A stretch of DNA of 64,000 nucleotides, taken from contig NC_083878.1 of the NCBI RefSeq assembly GCF_032452875.1, positions 53,388,878 to 53,452,877 on the forward strand, given 5' to 3'. This document shows positions 22,112-32,024 of this stretch, piece by piece. The notes beneath the pieces are model-generated. The model saw only the letters and a program-made list of their open reading frames with translations. It was not told the DNA's origin and did not search any database. The DNA comes from Bos javanicus (Eukaryota; Chordata; Mammalia; Artiodactyla; Bovidae). Position numbers and translations under genes: made by a program. How positions within the stretch are numbered: the first letter of the stretch is position 1; each line of letters starts with the position of its first letter.

Positions 22112-22702
22112 TGTTCAGTTTAATTAAGCAACCCTTAACCCTTAATGGAATGGAATTTACTCACTGAATAATACCATTTCCCAATCCAAAGGATAATGGT
22201 CTAAAGTGACAAGTATTTCTGCCTTTAGCATTTCAATGGACAATAATAGGAGTCTCTTTCCCTTCCCCTTACTCTTTCCTTCAGTTGACTGTCGACCATC
22301 CCAGTTTCTCTTCCCCTCTTTTCTTTCCATTCCTTTCCATTCCCCCACCCCCACAAGAAAGGATCTTTGAGGGAAAGAACGCCAAATGTATTGACTGAAA
22401 ATTTAGGTATTTTCACAGTAAATATACTTCCAGATTATTTTAACTATTATTTTGGCAGTTTGTATTTTAATATTGCTAATAAAGAAATGATTACCCAAAC
22501 ATCCACTTTCAATGATTCCCTGACCTAGAGTTGTGGGAGAAGGATCTAGAATCCTTCTAGAAAAAGGATCTAGGATCCCAGAGGCTAAATGCCCTTTTAT
22601 TGGCTTAAAGTACCATATACATCCAGGGACCTAAGAGAAAGGAGAGGTATCCAGTAGGAACTGTGCGTCAGATGTGAGCATGCAGGTGATTTGGCATGCA
22701 GA
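22112..22702. other. no gene recognised; small palindromic patch
   Basis: ggatctagaatccttctag followed by ggatctaggatcc around 22541-22578 gives locally self-complementary sequence. Nothing else identified. Confidence 0.45.
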
Positions 22703-22850
22703 TTCATGTATGTGTTTGGGAGATGTGAGTATGTGTGTGTACATGCACGTAGGTTCTATGTGTGTGTATGTGCATGTGGGTGGAGAGGAAAGGCGAATTG
22801 GTGCGTGTGTGTGTATGTGTGTGTGTGATATATTCATATGTGTTTGCTTT
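22703..22850. repeat. degenerate TG-rich tract
   Basis: Interrupted (TG)n on the plus strand. The cysteine/histidine-rich frames on both strands are products of this low complexity. Confidence 0.9.
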
Positions 22851-23387
22851 GAAGGTAAGGAATTTTTTGGAAAATAAAGGAACATAAATTAGGCATTGAT
22901 TAATAAAAACATCATCATTATTATATCCTGCGCTGGAATTTCAAACTTGTATAATTTTGTTGAAATCATAGATATGGGCCCTCATATTTTTCTTTAAAAC
23001 AGATAATACAAGTACCTATTAAAAGTAGATGGAATATGATTTCCCATGTGAGACTGTTTTGCAAAATCCAAAACATGTTAAGAATGCTTTGCTATTACTA
23101 TTTTTTTCTGTTATCCTCAAGTATAGATGCATCTCCTCTAATATGCAAATCAAATATAATAAAACAAAGTACCATGAAACAGCTAACTTCAGAAGTCCTC
23201 TTAAATTTGGCTCTGCCTTAACCTTTCTTTCACTTCATGCCAGACAAACATTTCAACTCAATATAAAATAACTTAACTTTAGGCTTACCAAATTTTGGTT
23301 TAAGACTGAATGTATAATCTATCTCAACAATTGTGCAATTAGCATGTTAGAGGATAAGAATGTATCTCAGCCTCTACTCCATCTTAA
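22851..23387. other. no gene recognised
   Basis: AT-rich, frames of at most 80 codons without features. Confidence 0.45.
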
Positions 23388-23850
23388 TGCAGGAACACTG
23401 CCTGAATTTGAATCCCATCCCTACCATGTAATAACTTTTGTACAAATTACTTAATACTTCTTGCCTAATTTTTGCCATTTGTGTGTGAGGAATTACAATT
23501 ATTTTCTAGAATTTTGCAAAGGATGAAAAATTTAATACATGAAACTATTAATAATGTTGCTGTTTAGTCATCAAGGCATACCAGACTCTTCCTGACCCAA
23601 GGGACTGTAGCCCACCAGGTTCCTCTCCCCATGGGATTTCCCAGACAAGAATATTGGAGTAGGTTGCCATTGCCCCCTCTAGGGGATCTTCTCATGCAGT
23701 GATCAAACCTAAGTCTCTTGCATCTCCTGCATTGGCAGGCAGATTCTTTACTGCTGAGCCACCTAGGAATCCCAACTATTAAGAATAGCGTATGGTAAGT
23801 AGTCCGTTCTCAGTAATATTTAGATTATTATCAGTATTAGCATGATAATC
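23388..23850 (+). repeat. MIR, split by a Bov SINE
   Basis: Sense MIR: 'actgcctgaatttgaatccc' head and 'aaattacttaatacttctt' core at 23388-23500, tail 'ctcagtaatatttagattatta' after the SINE at 23800-23850. Confidence 0.65.
23557..23773 (-). mobile_element. Bov-A/Bov-tA SINE in MIR
   Basis: Antisense SINE with target duplication aactattaataat (23543-23555) and aactattaagaat (23774-23786). Confidence 0.92.
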
Positions 23851-24101
23851 ATATAATAGCAAGCTTTATAAATGCTATATTATAAAGATAATCCCATAAT
23901 ATGCATGCATTTTATTCTTACAAAGTAAGGGTAGAAATCATAAACAAAAAAAGAGGAGAAACCCACTTGGATGGAAAAAAGAAGTTTGCAAAAAAAGATT
24001 GAATATCATAAAATGACATTTGTGTAAAAAGTCCCTGTTAGAGTGATGCAAATAGAGTGCAGGGCATGGATTGAACACAGGCACAAATTAAAATCAAATT
24101 G

Positions 24102-24225
24102 CCATACATCAACATGAATCTGCTGTCGTATATACCTGTGGCGGATTCATGTTGATGTATGGCAAAACCAATACAATATTGTAAAGTAATTAACCTCCAA
24201 TTAAAATAAATAAATTTATATTTAA
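24102..24225 (+). mobile_element. Tiny L1 3' end with 5' inversion
   Basis: The last ~80 bases are the L1 3' terminus typical of bovids (gtaaagtaattaacctccaa, then aaataaataaat tail). Its first ~20 bases are the exact reverse complement of 24144-24163, i.e. an inverted 5' piece. Perfect target duplication aaaatcaaattg at 24090-24101 and 24226-24237. Confidence 0.9.
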
Positions 24226-24237
24226 AAAATCAAATTG

Positions 24238-25220
24238 ATTCATTAGCCCTGATTATTAAAATTAAAAGCCACGTATCTATCATACTCTCTGAATTATAAA
24301 CTTCTTAATAGTAAAAACCATGTTTTCTATACTTGTTAACTCCTTGGTCTCTCTACTTTATGATCAATATTCCTAGAATAGTAATACCAATTTAAGAACC
24401 AGCCCCAAGTCCTTAAATCATTGAGGGGGAATTAAGGTCCTGGTTTCCAGCTGTTGCTTTGGGCTTTCTAGGACACATCTGTCAAGTGTATCTGTCTAAT
24501 GGCAGATGCATCTGGAACTTCTCTGCATCAATTTCTTTGGTCATGCCCATTTAAGAGGTCTTCAGATTTTCCAAGCTGGTTCAATATCTAAATATTTATG
24601 TACATAGATAGTTTTGCTCATTTTTTTTCTCTCTGAATTTTTAGCTTCACAAATTGCAGGCAGGCTAAATCTATAAGAAATTGATGGGGAAATTAGGAGG
24701 GCAGCCAGAACTTAATATGGTGTTAAGGATGAGAGAGCCCAAGGAAAACAGGATGAGTTGATTGTAAAAATAAATAAAGTACCTCAAGTAGTGTTTATAG
24801 AGGCACTCATAAGAGTGTTTAATGAGCTCCAGGGAAACAATCTGATACAGAGGAAAGAGCAAAGCAAGTTCTCCAAGCGTGGCATATACACCTAAGGATT
24901 ATCAAAGACATCTTGCCTTCACGTTCCTTAGGAGAAGTCTCAGTGATTTAACATGTCAGTGGGATTTTTAATGACACACTATTGCAGTTTTAATTAATTT
25001 TTCCATCTATATGCAAGCACTCAGTTAAAGCTTTACCTCCTCCCCATATGCTCTAAGATTTGCTAGTTACATTTCAATTTAATGCATTGTTTCAGTAGTA
25101 GGCGGTTAGGAGGGTTTTCATTTACAAATGAGGTCAAGATACAATAGTACTCTTTTAGAAGTCTGACTTGCTTAACAGAAAGGGTAAGGACACAACACCT
25201 ATTGGGTTACTGTTTGTCAA
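24238..25220. other. no gene recognised
   Basis: About 1 kb of mixed sequence; 24285-24350 faintly resembles an L2 3' end. TA-rich words with homeobox-like cores near 24960-25000. Nothing firm. Confidence 0.4.
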
Positions 25221-25417
25221 TCAGAGGTCATTTTGCCCCTCTTCCTAAAAGGACATTTACAATGCCTAGGGACATTTCTGCTGTTACTATTGGTATGATG
25301 CTACTGAGATCAAGTGGGAAGAGGTAGGGATGCTGCTAAATATCCTACAGTGCACAGTACAGCGTCCCATAAGTTAGCTGAAACAAAATCTGAACAGTCC
25401 TGAGACCAAGAAACCTG
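25221..25417 (+). mobile_element. MER5A (hAT-Charlie) DNA transposon
   Basis: Close to full length for this nonautonomous family: 'tcattttgcccctcttcct', 'gatgctgctaaatatcctac' and the terminal 'gagaccaagaaacc' block follow the expected order. It has no coding capacity; an old mammalian insertion. Confidence 0.85.
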
Positions 25418-25514
25418 TGTTAAGTTAAACACATGTGTAATATTTCATTATATGAAGCATTTGTTTTGTACTGAATAGACCACATTTTTTCCTGTGTACA
25501 TGTGATAGCTACTT

Positions 25515-25535
25515 AAAAAAAAAAAAAAAAAAAAA
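25515..25535. repeat. poly-A run
   Basis: Twenty-one A without a recognisable retroelement upstream. Confidence 0.85.
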
Positions 25536-25606
25536 CTTGGTTTCAATGGAAAATGAATGATATATTCAAGTTAAACATATATAGCTTTCTCTCTATAAAT
25601 ATATGC

Positions 25607-25815
25607 AGTATATGTGCATGTGTACTCAGTCATGTCTGACAATTTGCGACCCTATGGACTGTAGCCTGCCAGGCTCTTCTGTCCATGGAATTGTCCAGGC
25701 AAGGGTACTGGAGTGGGTTGCCATTTCCTTCTATAGGGCGTCTCCTGACCCAGGGATGGAACTCAGGTCTCCTGCATTACAGGTGGATTCTTTACTGACT
25801 GAACCAACAGGGAAG
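25607..25815 (-). mobile_element. Bov-A/Bov-tA SINE
   Basis: Antisense SINE; the head is at the right (complement of gagcttccctgttggttcag). Flanks share a ctctata.ata motif, a weak duplication. The 85-codon plus-strand frame over it is SINE-derived. Confidence 0.9.
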
Positions 25816-26499
25816 CTCTATATAACACATATACATAATAATTGTAAGTTATATAGATAAGCCCTTTTGTGCATAAATCTTGTTTTTTAATCAAATTCAA
25901 GAGATGATTTAACAATAATAAATTTCATTTATCTTGTAAGGTGAAATACACAAAAAGTATAACATAAAAATAATCAAATATTATCATATCATTCATCAGT
26001 TAATAGTGTATAATCTTACTCAGAGACTCAGACAGATTTGGAGTTCTTTCAGGTTTTCTGCTACAAGAATAAGAAGTTATTTCAGCAGCCCTAAACTAAA
26101 ATAAACATATACCTCATTTGAAATAATCTAAGTACAGACACACAGATTAACACAGTACTGATCCTAAGTTTGTACAAGTGACTGACCTTAGAATCTCCCA
26201 AAGAAAAATGATGTTCTTTGAAACCAGTTTAGTGTAAACCTATCTCTGTTTTTATCACCAAAGACCACAAAAAGGACTCTTTGATGACTGATAAAATAGT
26301 AGACTAAGAGCTTTTCTTTAGTTGAAACTTGCCAGGATATGTATCTATGTCAGTTTTCTGAAATGTATTACCTATAAAATTGCAATAGATAGCTATCATT
26401 CATTAAGAGGTTAATCATTGCACTAAGAATGAACCAAACCTGTTGGGGAATAAAATATTTTTGCGGGGTTATCAATGCTGATGTTCAACATTTATTTTT
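25816..26499. other. no gene recognised
   Basis: AT-rich, no informative frames. Confidence 0.45.
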
Positions 26500-26745
26500 G
26501 GTTTTCCCTTCTGGACACATGTTTAGATGCCACTTCCTGGTGCCATAAAACCAGTTATGGCCAATAATTTTTCAGCAGAAGTAATGCTTATCACTTCTGA
26601 GACCTTTATTTCCGGCATAAAATTTATCAGAGCTCTACTTTTCTCTGCCAAGGCCATTGGTACTATTTTACATAGCTCATGCTCCATCAGCCTGAGTCCC
26701 AGAGTAAGGGCAGTGAACAAGGCAACTGATTTTGAATGGAATTAT
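26500..26745 (+). repeat. possible ancient LTR fragment
   Basis: Blocks such as 'gatgccacttcctgg' and 'gctccatcagcctgagtccc' recall an old mammalian LTR. Two overlapping open frames of 65-74 codons lie on opposite strands and are not convincing as genes. Confidence 0.3.
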
Positions 26746-26839
26746 TTTTAGAATAATTTTTTTTCCATTTTCTGAGAAGGCAGATATTTCGGTAAAACTA
26801 TTATTTGTGCTTACGTGGAAGGCAGATAAGGTACTGTTG

Positions 26840-27235
26840 TTGAGAGAATAATAGCTCCCAAATTGTGTCCAGGTTCTAATCTCCAGAAACCAGGAATATA
26901 TAACCTCATGCAGCAAAAAGATTTTTGCAAACATGACCAAGATTTTTAGGATGAGAAATTACCTGGGTAATTTCAGTGTAATCACAAAGACCCTATAGGA
27001 GGAAAACAGGCAGCTCAGAATTAAAACATATGATGAGGGATACTAAGGTCAGAGTGATGCAGGTAGGTATTACAAGCCAAGAAATGCAGGCAGGCCCTAG
27101 AAATTAGAAAATTCAAGGAAATAGAGTCTCTCTTAACACAACCAGAGCAACACAACTCAGCTCCATAAAACCAGTTTTGGATTTCTGACTTCCATAAATG
27201 TGAGGTAATATATTTGTAAAATCTAGTATCTAGAT
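26840..27235 (+). mobile_element. MLT1-like (MaLR) LTR
   Basis: Reads in order: 'gtgtccaggttctaatc' near the start, 'gtgtaatcacaaagaccctat', 'gaggga..ctaaggtcagagtgatgc', 'acaagccaagaaatgcaggc' and 'ggatttctgacttcc'. This is the layout of mammalian MLT1-type LTRs. Old and noncoding. Confidence 0.65.
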
Positions 27236-27529
27236 GCTTTGTATTTTCCTATATAAGATTCTAAGAGTGAGAACACATGATCCAGAGACATGGATACAGA
27301 AAGTAGTTTTCAGAATCATGATATATATATAAATCAAAAAGGCAGATCAAGATGAAACATATTGAAGTCCACAGATAATAGATTTTTATTGAGTTTCATA
27401 ATAAAAACAATTGGGATAAGTGAGAGGCTAAGGAAATAGATGGAATATATTACCTTTGCTAGGCAATAACCCATGCTCCCAAGATACCCTGTGGCCTTAA
27501 GAAAGGGTTTTGTATATGTGTGCATAATA
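27236..27529. other. no gene recognised
   Basis: AT-rich; runs into a TG/TA-rich stretch. Confidence 0.4.
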
Positions 27530-27556
27530 TGTGTGCATATATGTGTGTATATATGT

Positions 27557-27711
27557 TTGTGTTAGTCACTCAGTCATGTTCAATTCCTTGTCACACCATA
27601 GACTGTGGCCCACCAGACTCTTCTGTCCATGGTATTCTCCAGGCAAAAATACTGGAGTGGGTTGCCATTTCCTCCTCCAGGGGATCTTCCCAACACAGGG
27701 ATCAAACCTCT
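27557..27711 (-). mobile_element. Bov-tA SINE, partial, flanked by microsatellites
   Basis: Antisense SINE from the tail to the 'gggatcaaacc' region; the tRNA-derived head is missing and replaced by a TG repeat at 27712. Upstream 27530-27556 is also TG/TA-rich. Confidence 0.88.
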
Positions 27712-27762
27712 CTGTGTGTGTGTGTGTGTGTGTATGTGTGTGTGTATATATATATATACATA
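27712..27762. repeat. (TG)n(TA)n microsatellite
   Basis: TG units interrupted once by TATG, then a short TA run. Confidence 0.93.
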
Positions 27763-28303
27763 ACTTTCCTTCCAAGGAGTAATACATATATATAATATAC
27801 ATATGTGTAACATATATAAAACAAATTATTATGTTTATTGGATGATAGAGAACAGACAGTAATCTTTTAGTTAGTCTTGGTCTGACTTTGATATAGCCTT
27901 AAACACAATATTTTAGAATAGTACTATGTATTTGGTCAAGCCAATAAAGAACATGATTAAAAATGTTTAGAGTTTTGACAGTTACGAGCAATAATCCACC
28001 CAGATATGCTGGTGCTGAGATATGGCACTCATGTTCAAGTTTCATCTTTCAAAGTCTATAACTACCTGGCTCATCGTCAGTACCTAATACATACTAGAGG
28101 ACAAAAAGGTAGGCTTGTTGGACTAGGGAGATGTGCATAATCACTTGGGTTCAGCATATGCTTTTCCCTACCAGATTATTTCTAATTTTAGGTTGAAAGC
28201 TGCATTTTTTTAAAAGCATATATATTAGGTTCTATCTGGCTTCTTTGCTATGATGTCCACTCGGTGGTTCCTTCTGCTCAGCAAATAGTATGTATGGCCT
28301 GAA
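27763..28303. other. no gene recognised
   Basis: Nothing identified apart from TA-rich sequence at 27780-27830. Confidence 0.45.
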
Positions 28304-28660
28304 TGCTGTGGTTTGAATGTTTGTGTACCTCCAGAATTTATATTTTGAAATCCTATCCCCAGATGTGATGGTATTGGTAGGTGGGGCATTTGGAGGTGCT
28401 TAATTTATGAGTGTAGAACCTTCATGAATGGAATGGTGTTTTTCAAAAGGGGCTCCTGTGAGCTCCCTAACCCCCTTCCACCATGTGAGAACACAGCAAA
28501 AAGGTGTCATCTAAGAACCAGAAAGGAGTCCCTCACAAGATACTGAATCTACTGGCACCATGATCTTGGACTTCCAGCTTCCAGAATTATAAGAAATAAC
28601 TTTCTATCATCATAATCTGAGGTATTTTGTTACAGCAGCCTACAAGAACTAAGATAGCAT
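28304..28660 (+). mobile_element. MaLR LTR (MST/MLT1A-like), near complete
   Basis: Starts tgctgtggtttgaatgttt, passes 'gatgtgatggtattggtagg', 'catgtgagaacacagc' and 'ttggacttccagcttcc', and ends 'gaactaagata'. All in the order of this mammalian LTR class; solo, no internal part. Confidence 0.85.
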
Positions 28661-28749
28661 ACATTGAGAACAAAACTCAAATTGTTGAGTAAATAGGTCC
28701 CTCTGATTTTCTGATTTTCCTTAATTAAAAGTGGGCTATTCTGTTGTCA

Positions 28750-28965
28750 GACTTCCCAGGTGGCTCTAGTGGTAAAGAACCCACCTGTCAATGCAGGAGA
28801 CATAAGAGACATGGGTTTGATCCCTAGGTTGGGAAGATCCCCTGGAGGAGGGCACAGCAACACACTCCAGTATTCCTGCCTGGAGAATCCCATGGACAGA
28901 GGAACCTGGCAGCTACAATTCATAGGGTCACACAGAGTTGAAAAAGAATGAGTTAGAACACATGC
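28750..28965 (+). mobile_element. Bov-tA SINE, perfect target duplication
   Basis: Full-length-looking sense copy. attctgttgtca at 28738-28749 is repeated exactly at 28966-28977. Confidence 0.96.
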
Positions 28966-28977
28966 ATTCTGTTGTCA

Positions 28978-29405
28978 CTGAACAACAGATAGGGTTGTGA
29001 GGCCAGACTATGCTTTAGTTTCCAGTAATATTAGGGACTATACTCCTTAGCATAAGATATGGGCAGAGATCATTTTTGCCAGAAATTTTTGATCAATAGG
29101 ATTGGCACTGTTAGTTGTTAGAAGGATTATTTTCCATAGCATAGTCATGACTTAGGTCAAGATACATAAAGATTTTAATGGAGATGATGATGGTTTAACA
29201 TGGGGATTGTCCAGCTACAATCAGAATCCAGTATTATTTGGTACTAGAATGCTTCTTATGAGCTATCTCCTTTAGTTTACTTGGTTAAATCGTATTCACT
29301 ATTTATATGTTAGGTTAAATTTAGCCTCCTCAGTCAAGTTTTCTTTAAATCTCTGAGAAGTGGTCAGGAACTGAGCTATATAGTTTAATGGCACTTATCA
29401 CTTTG
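28978..29405. other. no gene recognised
   Basis: No repeat or frame of note. Confidence 0.45.
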
Positions 29406-29406
29406 G

Positions 29407-29432
29407 CGTGTGTGTGTGTGTGTGTGTGTGTG
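29407..29432. repeat. (TG)n microsatellite
   Basis: Thirteen pure TG units. Confidence 0.95.
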
Positions 29433-30000
29433 AACACCTAAGAACTGTAGCTCAGTCTCTTTTTAGTGACTATATAACTTGGTCTAAGGTACAGTCTCCT
29501 TCATTTTAAGTCATTATGGACTGTGTCTGTGTGGATTCCCATCCTACTCTAACCTGTCAGGAGTAAACTCACAAACCAGATCAGAACCATCAGAACATTA
29601 GATCATCTTAGCCATAGTCATTGGTTGAGAGATGACATGTGAATCAAGAGAAGTAATAATAAGATTAAAGAAACACCTTGTGATACCTTCTTAAATAATC
29701 TTGAAGGAAGCCAGTTGAAATTATGAGTAATATTAACCTAGGGCCCAAGAAATGCTACAATCGTTTTATATACATACTGAAGAGGAAAAAAAGAAGCAGG
29801 AGATGGAGAAAATAATAGAAACTTTAAAGTATCTGGCTCTATCTAAGGTTCTTGTACATTTTCCAAGGAAATGAGTGGACAAATTATTTCCTAATTTTTT
29901 GTCTTAGACAAACTGAGTTAGATTCTAGTCATTCACTATCAAAATAATACCATTTTTGATGCTGAGCACACAAATAAATGGTAATCTACAAACCATTTAT
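29433..30000. other. no gene recognised
   Basis: No repeat or frame of note. Confidence 0.45.
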
Positions 30001-30088
30001 TTTTTAAATTGATTTATTTATTTTAATTAGAGGCTAATTACTTTACAATATCATGGTGGTTTTTCCATATATTTCAAACACGCTGTTT
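30001..30088 (-). mobile_element. L1 3' terminus, very short
   Basis: Complement of the same bovid L1 3' end seen at 24164-24215 (ggctaattactttacaat). Heavily 5'-truncated. Confidence 0.75.
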
Positions 30089-30094
30089 AGGGAA

Positions 30095-30460
30095 TGTTTT
30101 AGTCAGATTTGGCAGCTACAACAAAATACCATTCACTGGGTTGCTTAAACAATAGACATTTATTTCTCCTGGTTCTGAAGGCTGAATTTCTAAAATCGGG
30201 CTGCAAATACGGTTGGATTCCAGCAAGAGGTCTCTTTCTGGCTTGTCAACGGCCACCTTCTTGCTGAGTCCTCACTTGTAAGGAGAGACTGAGAGCAGAC
30301 AACATTGGTGCCTTCTTTTAAAACAGCACCAATCCCATCATGAGAACCCTGCCCTTATGACCTAAACCTAATTACTTCTCAACATCCCCACCTCAAATTT
30401 CATCATGTTAGGGGCTAGGGCTTCAATATACAAATTTTGGAGGCATACAATTACATCCAT
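30095..30460 (-). mobile_element. MaLR LTR (MST/MLT1-like), antisense
   Basis: Reads tgttttagtcagatttggc, 'caacaaaataccattcactgg', 'tttatttctcctggttctgaag' and 'aatcccatcatgagaaccc', the complement of the MaLR LTR layout seen at 28304. Confidence 0.85.
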
Positions 30461-30476
30461 CCTAGTGAGTAACTGG

Positions 30477-30688
30477 GGGATTCCCAGGTGGTGAAGTGGT
30501 AAAGAATCGACCTGCTCACACAGGTGTAAGAGACAAGGGTTCAATCCCTGGGTTGGGAAGATCCCCTGGAATAGGAAATGGAAACCAGCTCCAGTATTCT
30601 TGCCTGGAGAATTCCATGGACAAAGGAGCCTGGTGGGATACCGTCTACGGGGTCACAAAGAGTTGGATGTGACTGAGCATACACACAC
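30477..30688 (+). mobile_element. Bov-tA SINE
   Basis: Sense copy inserted at the end of the MaLR LTR; flanks agtgagtaa at 30464-30472 and 30689-30697. Confidence 0.93.
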
Positions 30689-30699
30689 AGTGAGTAATG

Positions 30700-31149
30700 A
30701 TTAAATGAGTGAATCAAATGACTTATAATATTTATAGTAGTTGTTTGAGAATACAAGTTATTATTCTGGCCATATTTCTGAAATCAACTTTGTAATGATG
30801 ATTAGAGTCACTTTATTTGGGTTTCTATTATTATATTATTGTTATATCCTACCTTTTGTTTAAAAGTACACTTATTAGAATCAAGGCTGAAGGATAGAGA
30901 CCAATAAAGTGTTTAGTGTCTACAATGACTGGTTAAAATATGAAACAAGGAAGTCTCTGAGTTCTGGTGAGTAGTTGGCAAATATTCATCAGATTTTTGG
31001 AGCATAGATTAATGGTTTCCACATGCCATATGAGAATATTGACATATTCTTTTGGACTTTTCTTTATCAAGTAGACAAATAAGTTTTGGCAAGGATTATT
31101 TCTTCAGAAAGTGTAAACAGTGTAATAGTCCAATGCTTTTATGTGGACG
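30700..31149. other. no gene recognised
   Basis: AT-rich; nothing identified. Confidence 0.45.
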
Positions 31150-31275
31150 CGTGTGCTAAGTAGCTTCAGTCTACTTCAGTAGACTTCAATCTACAACCAT
31201 TAATTTTTTATATCCGACTCCTTGCAACACCACACACTATGGAATTTCGGGCTCCTCTGTCCAACTATGTGGGCA
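31150..31275 (-). mobile_element. degenerate Bov SINE fragment
   Basis: gtgctaagtagcttcagtc and 'gactccttgcaac' then 'gggctcctctgtcc' follow the antisense SINE tail, but with an extra ~35-base stretch that partly repeats the ctacttcagt words. Diverged. Confidence 0.7.
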
Positions 31276-32024
31276 CCATATATTGAAGCTTTATAATTAA
31301 TGGCTTATGTAAAATATATTTGTGTGGATGAAAGACTTTCCTGAAGAATAGCACACTAAGAAATGCCCAACTTCATCATAACTTGAAGCAAATGATACAA
31401 GTATCTGCAGAAGCAAATATGAGCGAGAGGGAGAGGTGGATTCCTGGTGAAAGGAATCAGAATTTCTGATCATTACAAAATCCTTGTAGTTCTGTAACAC
31501 TAGCAAATTGCAGATAAACCTCAGGATCATCAAGGCTACCAGTCACTGAAATTTCTACTGTAATGTAGAAAAATAATCTATCTCAGTTGTTTCTGCTCTC
31601 TAATGGAATCTATACAGAAAATGAACTAATATCATCTATATTATTCTAGTCCTTAATTTATTTCTATTTCTATTCAACCACAATAATTCCTATTGCAGAT
31701 AGGGATATGACAGACATTTTACATAGGTTAATATGTTTCCTCTCTGAATGAGTTAAACAAGCCAAAACATTGGGAAAGCAAATCCCCAAGTAAATCTCAA
31801 TTCATCCTCCCCTTTCAAAATAGTCTTCAGTATAGAACAGAGCCTGAGGTTACAGAGCAACCAATTAATTTTTTATTATTCTGATCTATTTTCTGAAGCT
31901 AAGAATGCTGAAGTGTTTTGACAAGAGAACACCATAAGCTCTCCCTTACTCTTTTAAAAGCATTCTCACACTGATTTTGCACATGCCTGTTTGTCGAAGT
32001 TTTACCTAGAGTTTCTGGGTCCCC
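31276..32024. other. no gene recognised
   Basis: A 78-codon minus-strand frame at 31297-31533 has no recognisable feature. Confidence 0.45.

Noticed and set aside
22631..22885. Cysteine- and histidine-rich frames
   Set aside because: Direct translation of the TG-rich tract; low complexity, not a zinc-binding protein.
26523..26751. Two overlapping open frames on opposite strands (65 and 74 codons)
   Set aside because: The region looks more like an old LTR, and overlapping opposite frames of this size are expected by chance.
27531..27813. Frames with repeated Tyr/Ile/Val/Cys
   Set aside because: They arise from TG/TA microsatellites and a SINE.
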